DNA of 64,000 bases from Pseudoalteromonas shioyasakiensis (GCF_001550135.1 NZ_LRUE01000018.1:188540-252539), one strand, 5' to 3'; shown: positions 50,281 through 61,292, numbered from the stretch's first letter. Notes: generated from the letters alone by a model not told the origin. Numbers and translations are program-made.

Positions 50281-51666
50281 ATGCAAACTCCAAGCTGGCT
50301 AAAGCATCCCCGCCATTATTTGTTTTTAAAAATATTTGCTTGGTTTTGGGTTACTGTCATAGCGACTATCACAATACTGGTGTTTTTAAGCCAGTTAACG
50401 AGCAATGTCGGCAATGACGACCTGCGTGGACCCATGCTGAAAAATCTTGAGTACACTGCTAAAAGTATTGAACGCATTGTTGCTAAACACGGAAAATCAA
50501 CTCAAGAGGTTTTATCTCATCCGCGCTTATCAAAGCATAAATTACTGTACTTAAATGGTGAGGTTCATGGTGTTGAAATGCTTAGCGAACCTGTATCCAA
50601 AGACATTGATTTAAGCTTGCTGAACTTTACCAAATATATGCGTCCGCAAATTATTTTTACCGATGAATACCAAGCTTATGGACCGGTAGCTTTGAATGTA
50701 CCCGAAGGTAAATTTTATCTTTATGAAATCGATGAAAAACGCAAAAAACCGTTTTTTGTCAGCCTATGGCTAATGCCAGTTTGGCTTAAACTACTGATAG
50801 CTGTAGTTGCATCCTTGATGCTGAGTTTCTTCTTTAGCCGTAACTTAATTGCACCTATTAATAGTTTAAAAGAAACTGCAAAAAAGCTTGCTCATGGCGA
50901 TTTAACTGCCCGTGCCGATGTATCTCCTACTCGTCAAGATGAGTTAGGTGTACTTGGTCGTGACTTTAATACCATGGCAGTACAACTTGAGCAGCTTATT
51001 AGCGCTCAAAAACGACTGCTAGCAGATATTTCTCATGAACTACGTTCACCATTAACGCGCTTAAAAATGGCTACAGGCCTTGCACAAATGCAAGCCGATG
51101 ATGCTCAACACGCTTATTTAGAGCGCATTGAAAAAGAGGCCAATCAGCTCGATAAAATGATTGCCGATGTCCTTCAAGTTTCACGCTTAGAAGCCAAAAG
51201 CCAGACTCTGGCGTTGAGTACACAGTCCTTACAAGTGATTGTAGATCACGTACTCAACGATGCTCAATTTGAGGCCAAGCAAAGTAATAAAGAGCTTATT
51301 GTAAATGGTACACTAACAGCCGATTTAAAATGCGATGAAACCTTAATAGCCAGCGCGCTTGAGAATGTACTTCGCAATGCCATTAAATACGCAGAACATT
51401 CAATCTCAATAGGCTTAGTTGAATCAGATGCTATCTACATCACTATTTGTGATGACGGTAAAGGGGTTGATGAAGCAAACCTAGCAAGGCTGTGTGAACC
51501 TTTCTTCCGTCAGGAGCATGCTCGTGATAGAAGCACAGGCGGCACGGGCTTAGGTCTTGCTATTGCAAAGAATGCTATCTCAGCACATGATGGTACACTA
51601 ACACTTGAAAACCAAGAACATGGCGGACTGTGCGTAAACATCCGTCTACCTTTTAAGAGTGAGTAA
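50281..51666 (+). CDS. cpxA: Envelope-stress sensor kinase CpxA
   Basis: A 461-residue sensor kinase: membrane segments at about 14-38 and 163-187, a periplasmic domain of about 125 residues, HAMP (SRNLIAPINSLKETAKKLAHGDLTAR), the histidine site ADISHELRSPLTRL near residue 255, and ATPase motifs NVLRNAIKYA, DDGKGV and GGTGLGLAI. It phosphorylates and dephosphorylates CpxR. Confidence 0.93.
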   Translation: MQTPSWLKHPRHYLFLKIFAWFWVTVIATITILVFLSQLTSNVGNDDLRGPMLKNLEYTAKSIERIVAKHGKSTQEVLSHPRLSKHKLLYLNGEVHGVEMLSEPVSKDIDLSLLNFTKYMRPQIIFTDEYQAYGPVALNVPEGKFYLYEIDEKRKKPFFVSLWLMPVWLKLLIAVVASLMLSFFFSRNLIAPINSLKETAKKLAHGDLTARADVSPTRQDELGVLGRDFNTMAVQLEQLISAQKRLLADISHELRSPLTRLKMATGLAQMQADDAQHAYLERIEKEANQLDKMIADVLQVSRLEAKSQTLALSTQSLQVIVDHVLNDAQFEAKQSNKELIVNGTLTADLKCDETLIASALENVLRNAIKYAEHSISIGLVESDAIYITICDDGKGVDEANLARLCEPFFRQEHARDRSTGGTGLGLAIAKNAISAHDGTLTLENQEHGGLCVNIRLPFKSE

Positions 51667-52605
51667 ATGTTTTATAGTAGCGAAGCAAGTCTTGTTAACA
51701 ACCTACCTAATATTAATCAGTTTTTTTCTGAGCAATTACAGCAAGACTTTCTGAGCACCGCTCATGGCAAGCTTTATTATGGCTATGCAATCCCTCAACA
51801 AGCAAAAACGGCCATTGTTATCAGTACTGGCCGAATAGAGTCTTTAATTAAGTACAAAGAGTTGCTTTGGGAGCTATACCAAAATGGCTTTGCAGTTTTT
51901 AGTGTTGATCACCAGGGGCAAGGTCGCTCTTATCGTCATTTAAAAAACACTCATAAGGGTTATGTAAATCGCTTTACTGATTACGCAGATGACTTTGCGG
52001 TATTTATAGAAAAAGTGGTGCATCAACACTGGCAAGGAAAGCAGGTTTTGCTTGGCCACTCTATGGGCAGTGCCATTGCCTATGATTACCTATCGCGCTA
52101 TCAGCATCAATTTGCGGGTGCTTTTTTATCAGCGCCGATGTTTGATATCTATACCAAAGGCACGCCAAAGCCTGTAGCAAAACTGGCTGCTAAAATTGCA
52201 TCCTTACTTGGTCTTGGCCGCAGTTACGCATTTGGCCAACGCGATTATTTACCAGTCGACTTTGCAGCTAATGAGCTAACCAGTAGTGAAATTCGATATA
52301 AGCTGTTCAGAGAGCTGTATGCAGCAGAAGATGATTTACAGCTAGGTGGCGTAACCTATGGTTGGCTTAATGCATCATTTGATTTTATTGCTTCTTTAGT
52401 CGATAAAAAAGTCGATATTCCTTTGTTTATCGCCAGCGCCGAGCAAGATACCGTGGTCGATAACGCTGCGCAATTTGCACTTAGCCATAGGCAAAAAGCA
52501 CAACTAAAAAGCTATGCGAGCGCTCGCCACGAGTTATTGTGTGAACGCGACGAGATCAGACAAGCAGTGCTCAGCGATTTTTATCAATTTTGTGCTGAGC
52601 TTTGA
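51667..52605 (+). CDS. Alpha/beta hydrolase of the PldB lysophospholipase type
   Basis: A 312-residue hydrolase. The nucleophile elbow is GHSMGS near residue 128-133, after the serine-hydrolase oxyanion region (ISTGRIESLIKYKEL). The acid is likely Asp in SAEQDTVVD and the His in SARHELLC near the C-terminus. The fold and motifs fit PldB or monoacylglycerol lipases. Its ATG follows the cpxA stop with no spacer, so it is probably co-transcribed with cpxRA. The last 22 bp overlap the convergent fieF. Confidence 0.88.
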   Translation: MFYSSEASLVNNLPNINQFFSEQLQQDFLSTAHGKLYYGYAIPQQAKTAIVISTGRIESLIKYKELLWELYQNGFAVFSVDHQGQGRSYRHLKNTHKGYVNRFTDYADDFAVFIEKVVHQHWQGKQVLLGHSMGSAIAYDYLSRYQHQFAGAFLSAPMFDIYTKGTPKPVAKLAAKIASLLGLGRSYAFGQRDYLPVDFAANELTSSEIRYKLFRELYAAEDDLQLGGVTYGWLNASFDFIASLVDKKVDIPLFIASAEQDTVVDNAAQFALSHRQKAQLKSYASARHELLCERDEIRQAVLSDFYQFCAEL

Positions 52606-53492
52606 CGTGTTTTGTTAACCACAGAAAGTGGGTCTAGGTGCATCAAAATATCCATTTCACAATCAAAATGCGTTTGAATTAACGCTTCTACTTCATCAGC
52701 AACTTGATGCGCTCTTATCAATGATAATGAGTCTTCCAGCTCTAAATGCATCTGAATAAACTTAATTTTACCACCTTGGCGAGTACGAATATCATGGGCA
52801 CCAAATACGTCTTGATGACTATTCACAATGGCCAGTATTTGTTGTTTTTCTTCATCTGGGAGCTCTTTATCCATTAAGTGATCAGCACTTTCGCGAGCAA
52901 TATCCCAGCTGTTATAAAGTAAATAAACAGCCACCCCAATAGCAAACAATGGATCGGCATAAGCGACGCCGTACTTAGCTAACACAATTGCCAGTAATAC
53001 CGCCAAGTTTAAGATTAAATCGCCTTTATAGTGAATTGAGTCTGCTTTAATGGCGATTGATTCGGTGTGATTAATCACCTTAGTTTGTACAAACACCACC
53101 ACGAGCGTACAAACAATAGCGAAAATACTAACCCAAATACCAAGGTCTGAATGCTTTAAGGTTACCGGATTAAATAAGCGCTCAATGCCATGAAACGCTA
53201 AAAAGCAACCTGAGCCAGCTATAAAAGCGGCCTGTGCAAGCCCGGCTAATGCTTCGGCTTTTCCGTGACCAAAGCGATGGTCGTCATCAGCAGGGCGTAG
53301 TGCATAACCTAGCACTAAAAAACTCATCAGTGAGGCTGTGATATCCATTAACGAATCGGTCAATGAACCCAGCATTGACGCCGAGCCAGATGCAAGCCAA
53401 GCCCAGCTTTTTGCTGCGATCATTAAACTCACCATAACAATGGTGACTATACTGGCTGTTTTAACCCAAAACTCATAACTACGATGCTGCAC
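52584..53492 (-). CDS. fieF: Cation diffusion facilitator FieF (Fe/Zn efflux)
   Basis: A 302-residue CDF transporter with six membrane segments and a C-terminal cytoplasmic ferredoxin-like domain. The first metal site is SLTDSLMDITAS (D at the two positions of FieF), the second HYKGDL, and RFGHGKAEALAGLAQ matches E. coli FieF. It exports iron or zinc in exchange for protons. Confidence 0.92.
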   Translation of the reverse strand: MQHRSYEFWVKTASIVTIVMVSLMIAAKSWAWLASGSASMLGSLTDSLMDITASLMSFLVLGYALRPADDDHRFGHGKAEALAGLAQAAFIAGSGCFLAFHGIERLFNPVTLKHSDLGIWVSIFAIVCTLVVVFVQTKVINHTESIAIKADSIHYKGDLILNLAVLLAIVLAKYGVAYADPLFAIGVAVYLLYNSWDIARESADHLMDKELPDEEKQQILAIVNSHQDVFGAHDIRTRQGGKIKFIQMHLELEDSLSLIRAHQVADEVEALIQTHFDCEMDILMHLDPLSVVNKTRQSSAQN

Positions 53493-53593
53493 AACAACTT
53501 ACCTTTAGTGAGTAACTGTGTTGAGTATATCATCTTTTAATTCTAGTTCGTGTATACTCAGCAGCAGATCAAATCCTTATAAATGAGATTCAC

Positions 53594-54058
53594 ATGCTTG
53601 ATATTGTGTTGTACCAACCAGAAATTCCACCAAACACGGGTAATATCATTCGCTTATGCGCAAACACAGGTTATGCGTTACACCTAATTGAACCCCTTGG
53701 TTTTGAGTGGGATGATAAACGCGTAAAACGTGCAGGTCTTGATTATCATGAGTTTAGCCATGTACAGCGCCATGCCTCGTTTGAAGCATATCTAGAAAAA
53801 TGCCAGCCGAAAAAAGTCTATGCTTGCACCACTAAGGGCAGCCAATTTCATCATCAAGCACAATATCAGCCTGGCGATTGTTTAGTGTTTGGCCCTGAAA
53901 CACGTGGCTTACCTGATGATCTAATTCAGTCGTTGCCGAAAGAGCAACGTGTACGTATTCCAATGCAAAAAGACAGCCGTAGTATGAACTTATCTAACTC
54001 AGTTGCTGTATTTGTTTATGAATCTTGGCGTCAGCTGGGTTTTGTGAACGGTCAATAA
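53594..54058 (+). CDS. trmL: tRNA (cytidine/uridine-2'-O)-methyltransferase TrmL
   Basis: A 154-residue SPOUT methyltransferase that modifies the wobble base of tRNA-Leu. It has [27 protein letters not shown] and the knot motif [14 protein letters not shown]. Length and motifs match the family. Confidence 0.95.
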   Translation: MLDIVLYQPEIPPNTGNIIRLCANTGYALHLIEPLGFEWDDKRVKRAGLDYHEFSHVQRHASFEAYLEKCQPKKVYACTTKGSQFHHQAQYQPGDCLVFGPETRGLPDDLIQSLPKEQRVRIPMQKDSRSMNLSNSVAVFVYESWRQLGFVNGQ

Positions 54059-54152
54059 CTCATTGAAAAAGCGCTTGTAATAAATATTCACTAATTGTTT
54101 AGCACGACCATTTTTTATGGACTAACCTAAATAGGTGAGTTTGTTCCTAAAG

Positions 54153-56045
54153 ATGGATTTAATGCGCTTTTTTGCCCGAGTATGCAGTATCATTTTGCTG
54201 ATGCAGCACTTTTCTAGTGCTGCTTCTGCTGCTGTGTCTAATCCCTCTAACTCACAAGTCCCCAATACGACTCCCCTATTACTACTAATCTTTCTAGCGA
54301 TTGTCATCCTCATTGGTGCGGTTATCTATTATCAAAGAAACCAAAAGATGACGCTGATGGATGCTCTACTTTCCCAGTCTAAAGATGGTATTTGGGTCAC
54401 CGATGAACAGTTCCGGATCATAGAAATTAATAACGCATTTAGTGAAATATCGGGTTATAAAAAAGCCGATGTACTTGGTAAAAAATTCAAAGCATTAACG
54501 CAAGCCGGTCGTGATACACAACTCGAAGAAATTATCCAACAAGAGCTGAGTAATGATGGTTATTGGTCTGGCGAAATTTGGAATTTACGCAAAGATGGGC
54601 AACCCTACGCCATTGATTTATGTATAACAAAAGTGACCACACCACGCTTTGCAAAAAGCTCTGTACGTTACGTTGGTATGTTTTCTGATGTAACTGCTCG
54701 TAAGAATAACGAGCGAACTATGCTCAAGCTCACGACCAAAGACAGTGTCACGGGTTTATCAAACCGCGCCATTTTTATAGAGTCCCTTGAAAAAGCAATC
54801 AATGCTTGTAACGACACTTACCCTAGCCTGTTGATCATCTTTATTGATATAGACAACTTTAAAAAAATTAACGATTCGCTCGGTCACACAATTGGCGATG
54901 TACTACTAAAAGAGGTAGCCTGTCGTTTAACTGACTCTCTAAATTCAGGCTTTACCATTGCAAGACTCGGTGCAGATGAATTTGCGGTACTGGTGCCACC
55001 CTATCTTTATTCAGGTCAAACCGTATTCTTTGCTAAAAAAACCGCAGACATCGTGCTTCAGCAGTTTAAAACCCCATTTATGTTAGATGGTTTTGAGACT
55101 TCACTATCTGCCTGTTGTGGTCTTGCTATCTACCCAGACAACGCCTACAACTGTGAATACTTAATGCGCAGCGCAAATAGTGCTTTGAATCATGCAAAAA
55201 AAATGGGCCGTAATACGTATCAATTTTTTGATAAAGAGCGCCATACTCTCGACCCAACCGAATTAACCAAAGAGAGCGCTTTATTTAAAGCCATTACCAA
55301 CAATGAGTTTGAGCTTTATTTTCAGCCTAAGTTTGATGCCCAGCATAATCAGTTATACGGCTTTGAAGCATTAGTTCGCTGGCCTCAAGAAGATGGCAGT
55401 GTTATTAACCCCGATGAGTTCATTCCGCTTGCCGAACAAAATGGTGCCATTATTCCGCTCACCCAATTACTGATGGAGCAGCTGCTTAATCAACTGGCCC
55501 AGTGGCGAAAACAAAACATTTCGTTTGGTAATGTCGCTATTAATATTTCAGCCTTACACTTTCAGCAAAGTAGTCTTATTGAAACACTCATCGACAACTT
55601 AGCTAAATTTGACGTACCGGCACATTGCTTAGAACTCGAGATCACAGAAAGCGCCATGATGGATAACCCTGAGTTTGCAGAGCAGCAAATGAAACGCATT
55701 AAATCGATTGGTGTGCACATCGCGCTGGATGACTTTGGCACCGGTCATTCATCACTCAGTTACTTAAAGCGTTTTCCAATCGATACACTCAAAATCGACA
55801 AATCATTCGTTAAAGATATCGATAAAAACGACCAAGATCGTAATATCACCGCCACCATAGTGCGGTTAGCTAAGTATTTGGATATTAATGTGGTTGCTGA
55901 AGGAGTAGAAACTGAAGAGCAAGCTTACATGCTGCATATTATGGGCTGTCATTTTCAACAAGGTTATTATTACTGTAAACCACTAAAAGCTGAGCAAGTC
56001 AGCGAATTTATTAATGATACGCTTGAAAAGCAGCAATCTAGCTAG
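54153..56045 (+). CDS. PAS-GGDEF-EAL protein, probable c-di-GMP phosphodiesterase
   Basis: A membrane protein of about 630 residues: a signal-peptide-like segment, a second hydrophobic helix near residue 45 (PLLLLIFLAIVILIGAVIYY), a PAS domain (about 70-185), a GGDEF domain (about 195-355) and an EAL domain (about 370-625). The GGDEF site reads RLGADEF, so the second glycine is Ala and cyclase activity is doubtful. The EAL domain has all usual residues: FEALVRW, NISALHF, ELEITES, LDDFGTG, DKSFV and VAEGVET. I therefore expect phosphodiesterase activity. The start is uncertain (ATG 54153, or GTG 54135). Confidence 0.9.
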   Translation: MDLMRFFARVCSIILLMQHFSSAASAAVSNPSNSQVPNTTPLLLLIFLAIVILIGAVIYYQRNQKMTLMDALLSQSKDGIWVTDEQFRIIEINNAFSEISGYKKADVLGKKFKALTQAGRDTQLEEIIQQELSNDGYWSGEIWNLRKDGQPYAIDLCITKVTTPRFAKSSVRYVGMFSDVTARKNNERTMLKLTTKDSVTGLSNRAIFIESLEKAINACNDTYPSLLIIFIDIDNFKKINDSLGHTIGDVLLKEVACRLTDSLNSGFTIARLGADEFAVLVPPYLYSGQTVFFAKKTADIVLQQFKTPFMLDGFETSLSACCGLAIYPDNAYNCEYLMRSANSALNHAKKMGRNTYQFFDKERHTLDPTELTKESALFKAITNNEFELYFQPKFDAQHNQLYGFEALVRWPQEDGSVINPDEFIPLAEQNGAIIPLTQLLMEQLLNQLAQWRKQNISFGNVAINISALHFQQSSLIETLIDNLAKFDVPAHCLELEITESAMMDNPEFAEQQMKRIKSIGVHIALDDFGTGHSSLSYLKRFPIDTLKIDKSFVKDIDKNDQDRNITATIVRLAKYLDINVVAEGVETEEQAYMLHIMGCHFQQGYYYCKPLKAEQVSEFINDTLEKQQSS

Positions 56046-56067
56046 TGGTTGCAACTGTACATTAAAT

Positions 56068-56097
56068 AAAAAACGCGATTAATAAATCGCGTTTTTT
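56068..56097. terminator. Bidirectional terminator between the EAL gene and gpsA
   Basis: A 13-bp stem (56068-56080 with 56085-56097), loop AATA, A and T runs on the two sides. Confidence 0.9.
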
Positions 56098-56119
56098 ATT
56101 TAACAGTGCACAATCTAAA

Positions 56120-57127
56120 TTATTCAGATTTTTGCTCACGGCCAAGTAGTGCCATCGCAGCTTCTTTTACATCTTTATTTTCATAAAGTACTTGGTAAAT
56201 TTGCTCCGTTATTGGCATTTCAATACCGGTACGCTCAGCAAGTAAATACACTTCTTTGGTATTTCTATAGCCTTCAACAACCTGACCAATAGATTCAATT
56301 GCAGCTTCTACGCCTTCACCCTTGCCAAGAGCAAGACCAAAGCGACGGTTACGAGATTGGTTATCTGTACAGGTTAAGATCAAGTCACCTAGGCCAGCCA
56401 TACCCATAAAGGTATCTGAACGGGCACCTAATGCACACCCTAAACGGCAAAGCTCAGCTAAACCGCGAGTGATTAAGGCAGTACGTGCGTTGGCACCAAA
56501 GCCAAAACCATCAGACATACCAGCGCCAATCGCAATGACATTTTTAACTGCGCCACCAAGCTGTATACCAATGAAGTCATCATTGTTATACACCCTAAAT
56601 GAGCGACCACAGTGTAAAAGGTCAGCTAATTGCTTAGCGAAGTCTTTAGAGGTCGACGATACCGAAATAGCGGTTGGTAAGCCCATTGCCATTTCTTTGG
56701 CAAAAGTAGGCCCTGAAAGCACAGCCAGAGGAACATCATCTCCTAGCTCTTGCACCGCTACCTCTTGTAATAAACGCCCTGTATTTGGCTCTAAACCTTT
56801 GGTAGCCCATGCAACTTCAGCACCTTCTGACAACCAAGGTTTGATTTTTTGCAGCGTGCCAGCAAAAGCATGACTCGGAACAACAACCAAAATGATCTTG
56901 CTTGCTTTAACTGCCGTTTCTAAATCTGCTTCTAGTTGGAGGGTTTCAGGAAAGCTAACATCCGGAACATAACGTTGATTCTTTCGCTCAGCTGCAAGCG
57001 TAGCAACGTCATCGCTATTGCGGCCCCACAAGGTCACTGGGTGGCCATTTCTGGCAAAGCAAATAGCAAGGGCGGTGCCATAAGACCCCGCCCCTAATAC
57101 TGTAACAGCTGATTGTGCTGTACTCAT
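56120..57127 (-). CDS. gpsA: Glycerol-3-phosphate dehydrogenase [NAD(P)+] GpsA
   Basis: A 335-residue biosynthetic enzyme that supplies glycerol-3-phosphate for phospholipids. It has the NAD motif [21 protein letters not shown], the catalytic Lys in [13 protein letters not shown] and [20 protein letters not shown]. It starts 3 bp after secB. Confidence 0.97.
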   Translation of the reverse strand: MSTAQSAVTVLGAGSYGTALAICFARNGHPVTLWGRNSDDVATLAAERKNQRYVPDVSFPETLQLEADLETAVKASKIILVVVPSHAFAGTLQKIKPWLSEGAEVAWATKGLEPNTGRLLQEVAVQELGDDVPLAVLSGPTFAKEMAMGLPTAISVSSTSKDFAKQLADLLHCGRSFRVYNNDDFIGIQLGGAVKNVIAIGAGMSDGFGFGANARTALITRGLAELCRLGCALGARSDTFMGMAGLGDLILTCTDNQSRNRRFGLALGKGEGVEAAIESIGQVVEGYRNTKEVYLLAERTGIEMPITEQIYQVLYENKDVKEAAMALLGREQKSE

Positions 57128-57130
57128 AGC

Positions 57131-57616
57131 TTATGCGTCTGCAGTTGCCTGTTGATCTTGAGCTGCACGTTGTTGCATGTATTGAGCAAATAGTGCGTCA
57201 AAGTTAACTGGCGCTAAGTTTAATTGTGGGAAAGTACCACGGTTAACTAGGTTTGATACTGCTTCACGTGCGTAAGGGAAAAGTACGTTCGGGCAGAAAG
57301 CACCTAACATGTGTGCAAGTTGAACTTCTTCAACTTCACCAATTGTGAAAATACCCGCTTGTTGGATTTCACATAGGAATGCTGTTTCTTCACCGATTGA
57401 AGCCGTTACTGTTAAAGCAAGAACAACTTCAAACACACCTTCTTCTAATTTGTTAGAACGAGTATCTAAGTCAAGCTTAACTTCAGGAGTCCACTCTTTT
57501 TGGAAAATAGCAGGTGAGTTAGGCGTCTCAAATGAAACATCTTTAGTGTAGATGCGTTGGATTGAGAATTGAGCGCCGGCTTGTTCTGCTGCTGCGTTTT
57601 GATTTTCTTCGTTCAT
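57131..57616 (-). CDS. secB: Protein-export chaperone SecB
   Basis: A 161-residue tetrameric chaperone that keeps preproteins unfolded for SecA. It has [19 protein letters not shown] and the conserved [10 protein letters not shown] and APVNFDALF. It is between grxC and gpsA as in E. coli. Confidence 0.97.
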   Translation of the reverse strand: MNEENQNAAAEQAGAQFSIQRIYTKDVSFETPNSPAIFQKEWTPEVKLDLDTRSNKLEEGVFEVVLALTVTASIGEETAFLCEIQQAGIFTIGEVEEVQLAHMLGAFCPNVLFPYAREAVSNLVNRGTFPQLNLAPVNFDALFAQYMQQRAAQDQQATADA

Positions 57617-57657
57617 TGTAATTCCTAACTTGTATTCGTTTTTATATTTAAAATTTA

Positions 57658-57915
57658 TTAAGCGTTAAGCTTTGCGTCTAAAAGGCCTTGCGCTTCAATT
57701 GCCATCATGTCGTCACAACCGCCGATATGTTCATCATTAATGAAAATTTGCGGAACTGTGTAACCACCATTTGCTTTGTCGATCATTTCATCACGACGCT
57801 CAGGGTGAACACCAATATCGATATTCGTGTAGTCTACACCTTTACTGTCTAATAACGCCAAAGCACGTTGGCAGAATGGACAGTATGCTTTTGTGTAAAG
57901 AACAACATTACTCAT
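57658..57915 (-). CDS. grxC: Glutaredoxin 3
   Basis: An 85-residue glutaredoxin with the dithiol active site CPFC at residues 12-15 and the glutathione-binding [10 protein letters not shown] and HIGGCDD. Confidence 0.96.
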   Translation of the reverse strand: MSNVVLYTKAYCPFCQRALALLDSKGVDYTNIDIGVHPERRDEMIDKANGGYTVPQIFINDEHIGGCDDMMAIEAQGLLDAKLNA

Positions 57916-57945
57916 AATAATTCCTCTATCGGGCAGTGAGCCTTA

Positions 57946-58377
57946 TTAACGACCGGTCGTTGTTGGTAAGCTAGCTGATTGCCAAGCGCCCATACCGCCC
58001 GCTAATACATAAACACGCTCAAAACCTGCTTTATGCATTGCAGTTGCGATACCTGAGGCAGTCATGCCCGTGGTACATACTAGTATAATGGGTTTAGTCT
58101 TAAACTTTTCAAGGCTTGAAAAATCAGATTGCTTTGCTTTTTCCGGATTTAAGTGAGTTGCGCCTGCAATACGGCCAGAGTTAAACTCTTTTTGTGCACG
58201 TATATCAATCACTTGACCATCATCACGGTTAATTAGCAAGGTAAGTTGCTGTGGGTTGATTTGACGGATAGCCGAAAATTTACTTTTAAACCAACTGCTG
58301 ATCAGCATAGCGACTAATGCTAACCAGATAATGCTCAAAACCGGATGATTCGAGATAAATTCAATATATTGATCCAT
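57946..58377 (-). CDS. Membrane-anchored rhodanese-like protein (YibN-like)
   Basis: A 143-residue protein. An N-terminal membrane helix (about residues 12-30) precedes a rhodanese domain with the active Cys in LVCTTGMTASG near residue 101 and RAQKEFNSGRIAGATHLNP. The ATG at 58377 has GTGG upstream, and the family starts there; the longer frame is not used. It is the first gene of rhodanese-grxC-secB-gpsA, the E. coli yibN-grxC-secB-gpsA order, and diverges from gpmI. Confidence 0.9.
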   Translation of the reverse strand: MDQYIEFISNHPVLSIIWLALVAMLISSWFKSKFSAIRQINPQQLTLLINRDDGQVIDIRAQKEFNSGRIAGATHLNPEKAKQSDFSSLEKFKTKPIILVCTTGMTASGIATAMHKAGFERVYVLAGGMGAWQSASLPTTTGR

Positions 58378-58569
58378 GCGTTTTCCACTAAGAAATTTAG
58401 GTACCACAGCGCATAGCCATGGGTTAATTAAAATTTGCCACGCAAGTATACGTGCTTCAATTGAAAATGCTAGGGCGTGAAATATTTTAATATGACATAT
58501 TGATAGCTGATCAAAACCATAAAACACGGTATGCTAGTGATATATAAGTGCCAATCTTCAGGAGCTATA

Positions 58570-60114
58570 ATGACAGAGCATAAAAAACCATTGGTATTAA
58601 TGATCTTAGACGGTTGGGGATACCGTGAAGACACAGAAAGTAACGCCATACTTGCTGCTAATACCCCAGTACTCGACAACCTTTGGGCAACCCGCCCACA
58701 TACATTAATTTCAGGTTCGGGACTTGATGTTGGTTTACCTGCAGGACAAATGGGTAACTCTGAAGTAGGCCATGTAAATTTAGGTGCTGGCCGTATCGTT
58801 TACCAAGATTTTACTCGCATCACTAAAGCCATTGATGATGGTGAGTTCGATAGCAACCCAGCACTTGTTGATAATATCGACAAAGCTGTAAATGCAGGCA
58901 AAGCCGTGCATATTATGGGTCTTTTAAGCCCTGGTGGTGTTCATAGTCACGAAGACCACATTGTGGCAACGATTGAACTTGCTGCTAAGCGCGGTGCAAA
59001 AGAAGTTTACTTCCACGGTTTCTTAGACGGCCGTGACACACCGCCACGTAGCGCAAAAGCATCAATTGAGCGCATCGAAGCCTTATTTGCAGAACTTGGC
59101 TGTGGCCGCTTAGCAACGCTTGTTGGTCGTTACTATGCAATGGACCGCGATAACCGTTGGAATCGTGTCGAGCTTGCATATGATGTTATGGTTAGTGGTA
59201 TTGCTGAATACAGCTACACTGACGGTGTAACCGCACTAGAAGCGGCTTATGCACGTGACGAGAACGACGAGTTCGTAGCTGCAACAACTGTTGTACCAGA
59301 AGGCCAAACAGCGGCTGAGATCAATGATGGCGACACAGTTATCTTTTCTAACTTCAGAGCAGACCGAGCACGTGAAATGACTCGTGCCTTTGTTGATGCT
59401 GACTTCAGTGGTTTTGATAAGAAAAAATCACCACAGTTAAGCGCTTTTGTGATGATGACAGAGTACGCAGCAGACATTAAAGCGCCGATTGCGTTTGCCC
59501 CAGAGCCTTTAACAAATGTATTAGGCGAATGGTTAGAGAAGCAAGGTAAAACACAGCTACGTATTTCTGAAACAGAAAAATACGCACACGTGACCTTTTT
59601 CTTCAGCGGTGGCCGTGAAGATGAATTTGTTGGTGAGACTCGCGAACTAATTCCATCACCACAAGTCGCAACATACGATCTGCAACCAGAAATGAACTCT
59701 GAAATGCTGACCGATAAATTGGTTGAAGCAATCGCTAGCGGTAAATACGATGCCATCATCTGTAACTACCCTAACGGAGACATGGTAGGTCACTCTGGCG
59801 TATTCGAAGCAGCAGTGAAAGCATGTGAAGCAGTTGATCAGTGTATTGGTCGCGTAGTTGCAGCACTTGAAGAACATGGTGGTGAAGCGCTTATTACAGC
59901 CGATCATGGTAATGCTGAACAAATGGCTAACCCAGCAACGGGCCAAGCACATACCGCACACACCAGTGAGCCAGTGCCATTTATCTATGTTGGCCGTGAT
60001 GCAACACCACATGATGGTAAAACATTGAGTGACGTGGCTCCAACTATGCTTCACCTACTCGGCTTAGAGCAGCCAAGTGAAATGACTGGCAAACCAATCA
60101 TGACGCTGAAATAA
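58570..60114 (+). CDS. gpmI: 2,3-bisphosphoglycerate-independent phosphoglycerate mutase
   Basis: A 514-residue glycolytic enzyme, the same length as E. coli GpmM. It starts at the ATG at 58570 behind GGAG. It shows [11 protein letters not shown], the phosphorylated Ser in [26 protein letters not shown] and the metal-site [12 protein letters not shown] and ADHGNAEQM. Confidence 0.97.
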   Translation: MTEHKKPLVLMILDGWGYREDTESNAILAANTPVLDNLWATRPHTLISGSGLDVGLPAGQMGNSEVGHVNLGAGRIVYQDFTRITKAIDDGEFDSNPALVDNIDKAVNAGKAVHIMGLLSPGGVHSHEDHIVATIELAAKRGAKEVYFHGFLDGRDTPPRSAKASIERIEALFAELGCGRLATLVGRYYAMDRDNRWNRVELAYDVMVSGIAEYSYTDGVTALEAAYARDENDEFVAATTVVPEGQTAAEINDGDTVIFSNFRADRAREMTRAFVDADFSGFDKKKSPQLSAFVMMTEYAADIKAPIAFAPEPLTNVLGEWLEKQGKTQLRISETEKYAHVTFFFSGGREDEFVGETRELIPSPQVATYDLQPEMNSEMLTDKLVEAIASGKYDAIICNYPNGDMVGHSGVFEAAVKACEAVDQCIGRVVAALEEHGGEALITADHGNAEQMANPATGQAHTAHTSEPVPFIYVGRDATPHDGKTLSDVAPTMLHLLGLEQPSEMTGKPIMTLK

Positions 60115-60117
60115 GCT

Positions 60118-61257
60118 ATGAGTAAATGTATTAACCACTTCCTTAAAACTGGTTTAATACTGACTTCATTAGTAGCAACTTCGGTTGTTGCTAATGAAGA
60201 TCAAACCAAAAAAGACTTATCAGATATTCAATCAGCTTTACAAAAAACAGAGGCTGAGCTTAAAGGTCAACGCAAGTCCATTGCCCAAATGCGCAAAGAT
60301 CTGCGCGCCCATGAACTCGACATAGCTCAAAATGCCAAAGCATTAAACCTTGCCGCCCAATCTGTTAAAGAAAATGAGCAACAACAGCGAGAACAACAAG
60401 CTAAAGCCGAGCAACTTAAATCCCAGCAAGCACAGCGCCAAACCTTATTAGCTGCACAACTAAAAAGCGCCTACATGGCGGGTAGCCATGACTACTCTAA
60501 AATGTTGCTTAACCAACAAGACACAGCCAAAATTGAGCGTACACTAAGTTATTATAATTATCTAAATAAAGCACGTATCGAACAAATCGAAGAGCTCAAA
60601 GCACTGCAGCAAGAAATTGCAGACAACCAAGCTGAGCTTGAAAAAACCAAACAACGTCTAGTTGCCTTATATGATGAGCAAAAAAGACGCCAGCAAGCTC
60701 TAGTCAATGCACAGCAAGAGCGTAAAACTAACCTCAATAAACTCCAGTCAGCGTTAAAAGAAACGAAGAGCTCAATTGATTACTTAAAAGAAAATGAGCA
60801 AACCCTGATCACCGCCATTGAAGAGCTTGAACAAGAGCGAAACGAAAAAGTTGAATTACTAGGCTTACAAAGTAGTAAGGGCAAACTCGACTGGCCAACC
60901 AAAGGAGCTTTACGCCACCGCTTTGGACAACGCAAGCACGGCAACATAGATTGGAAAGGCGTACTTATCAGCGCCAAAGAAGGCAGTAATGTTAAAAGCG
61001 TACAGAACGGCCAAGTGGTTTACGCTGACTGGCTAAATGGCTTTGGCTGGGTTATCGCAATTGATCATGGCGATGGCTTTATGAGCTTATATGGTCACGC
61101 TCAAACTCTACTTCGCGATGTTGGCGACCTTGTTAGAGAAGGCGAAACAATTGCATTAGTCGGTCAAAGCGGCGGACAACCGGATCCTGGTCTATACTTT
61201 GAAATACGCCACAAAGGACGCGCAGTAAATCCTGTAAAATGGTGCAGACGCATTTAA
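60118..61257 (+). CDS. envC: Murein hydrolase activator EnvC
   Basis: A 379-residue periplasmic protein: signal peptide (ending SVVA), a long coiled coil (about residues 30-245) and a C-terminal LytM/M23 domain (about 255-379). The domain lacks the full set of catalytic zinc ligands (HRFGQRKHGNIDWKG and LYGHAQ), as expected for EnvC, which activates the amidases AmiA and AmiB during division rather than cutting itself. It starts 3 bp after gpmI. Confidence 0.92.
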   Translation: MSKCINHFLKTGLILTSLVATSVVANEDQTKKDLSDIQSALQKTEAELKGQRKSIAQMRKDLRAHELDIAQNAKALNLAAQSVKENEQQQREQQAKAEQLKSQQAQRQTLLAAQLKSAYMAGSHDYSKMLLNQQDTAKIERTLSYYNYLNKARIEQIEELKALQQEIADNQAELEKTKQRLVALYDEQKRRQQALVNAQQERKTNLNKLQSALKETKSSIDYLKENEQTLITAIEELEQERNEKVELLGLQSSKGKLDWPTKGALRHRFGQRKHGNIDWKGVLISAKEGSNVKSVQNGQVVYADWLNGFGWVIAIDHGDGFMSLYGHAQTLLRDVGDLVREGETIALVGQSGGQPDPGLYFEIRHKGRAVNPVKWCRRI

Positions 61258-61292
61258 TTGATTAAATAGCTGCACTCTATGAGGAGCAGCTG

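Noticed and set aside
59247..60054. Two minus-strand frames inside gpmI
   Set aside because: Shadows of a well-conserved enzyme gene; Cys/His/Ser-rich and without motifs.
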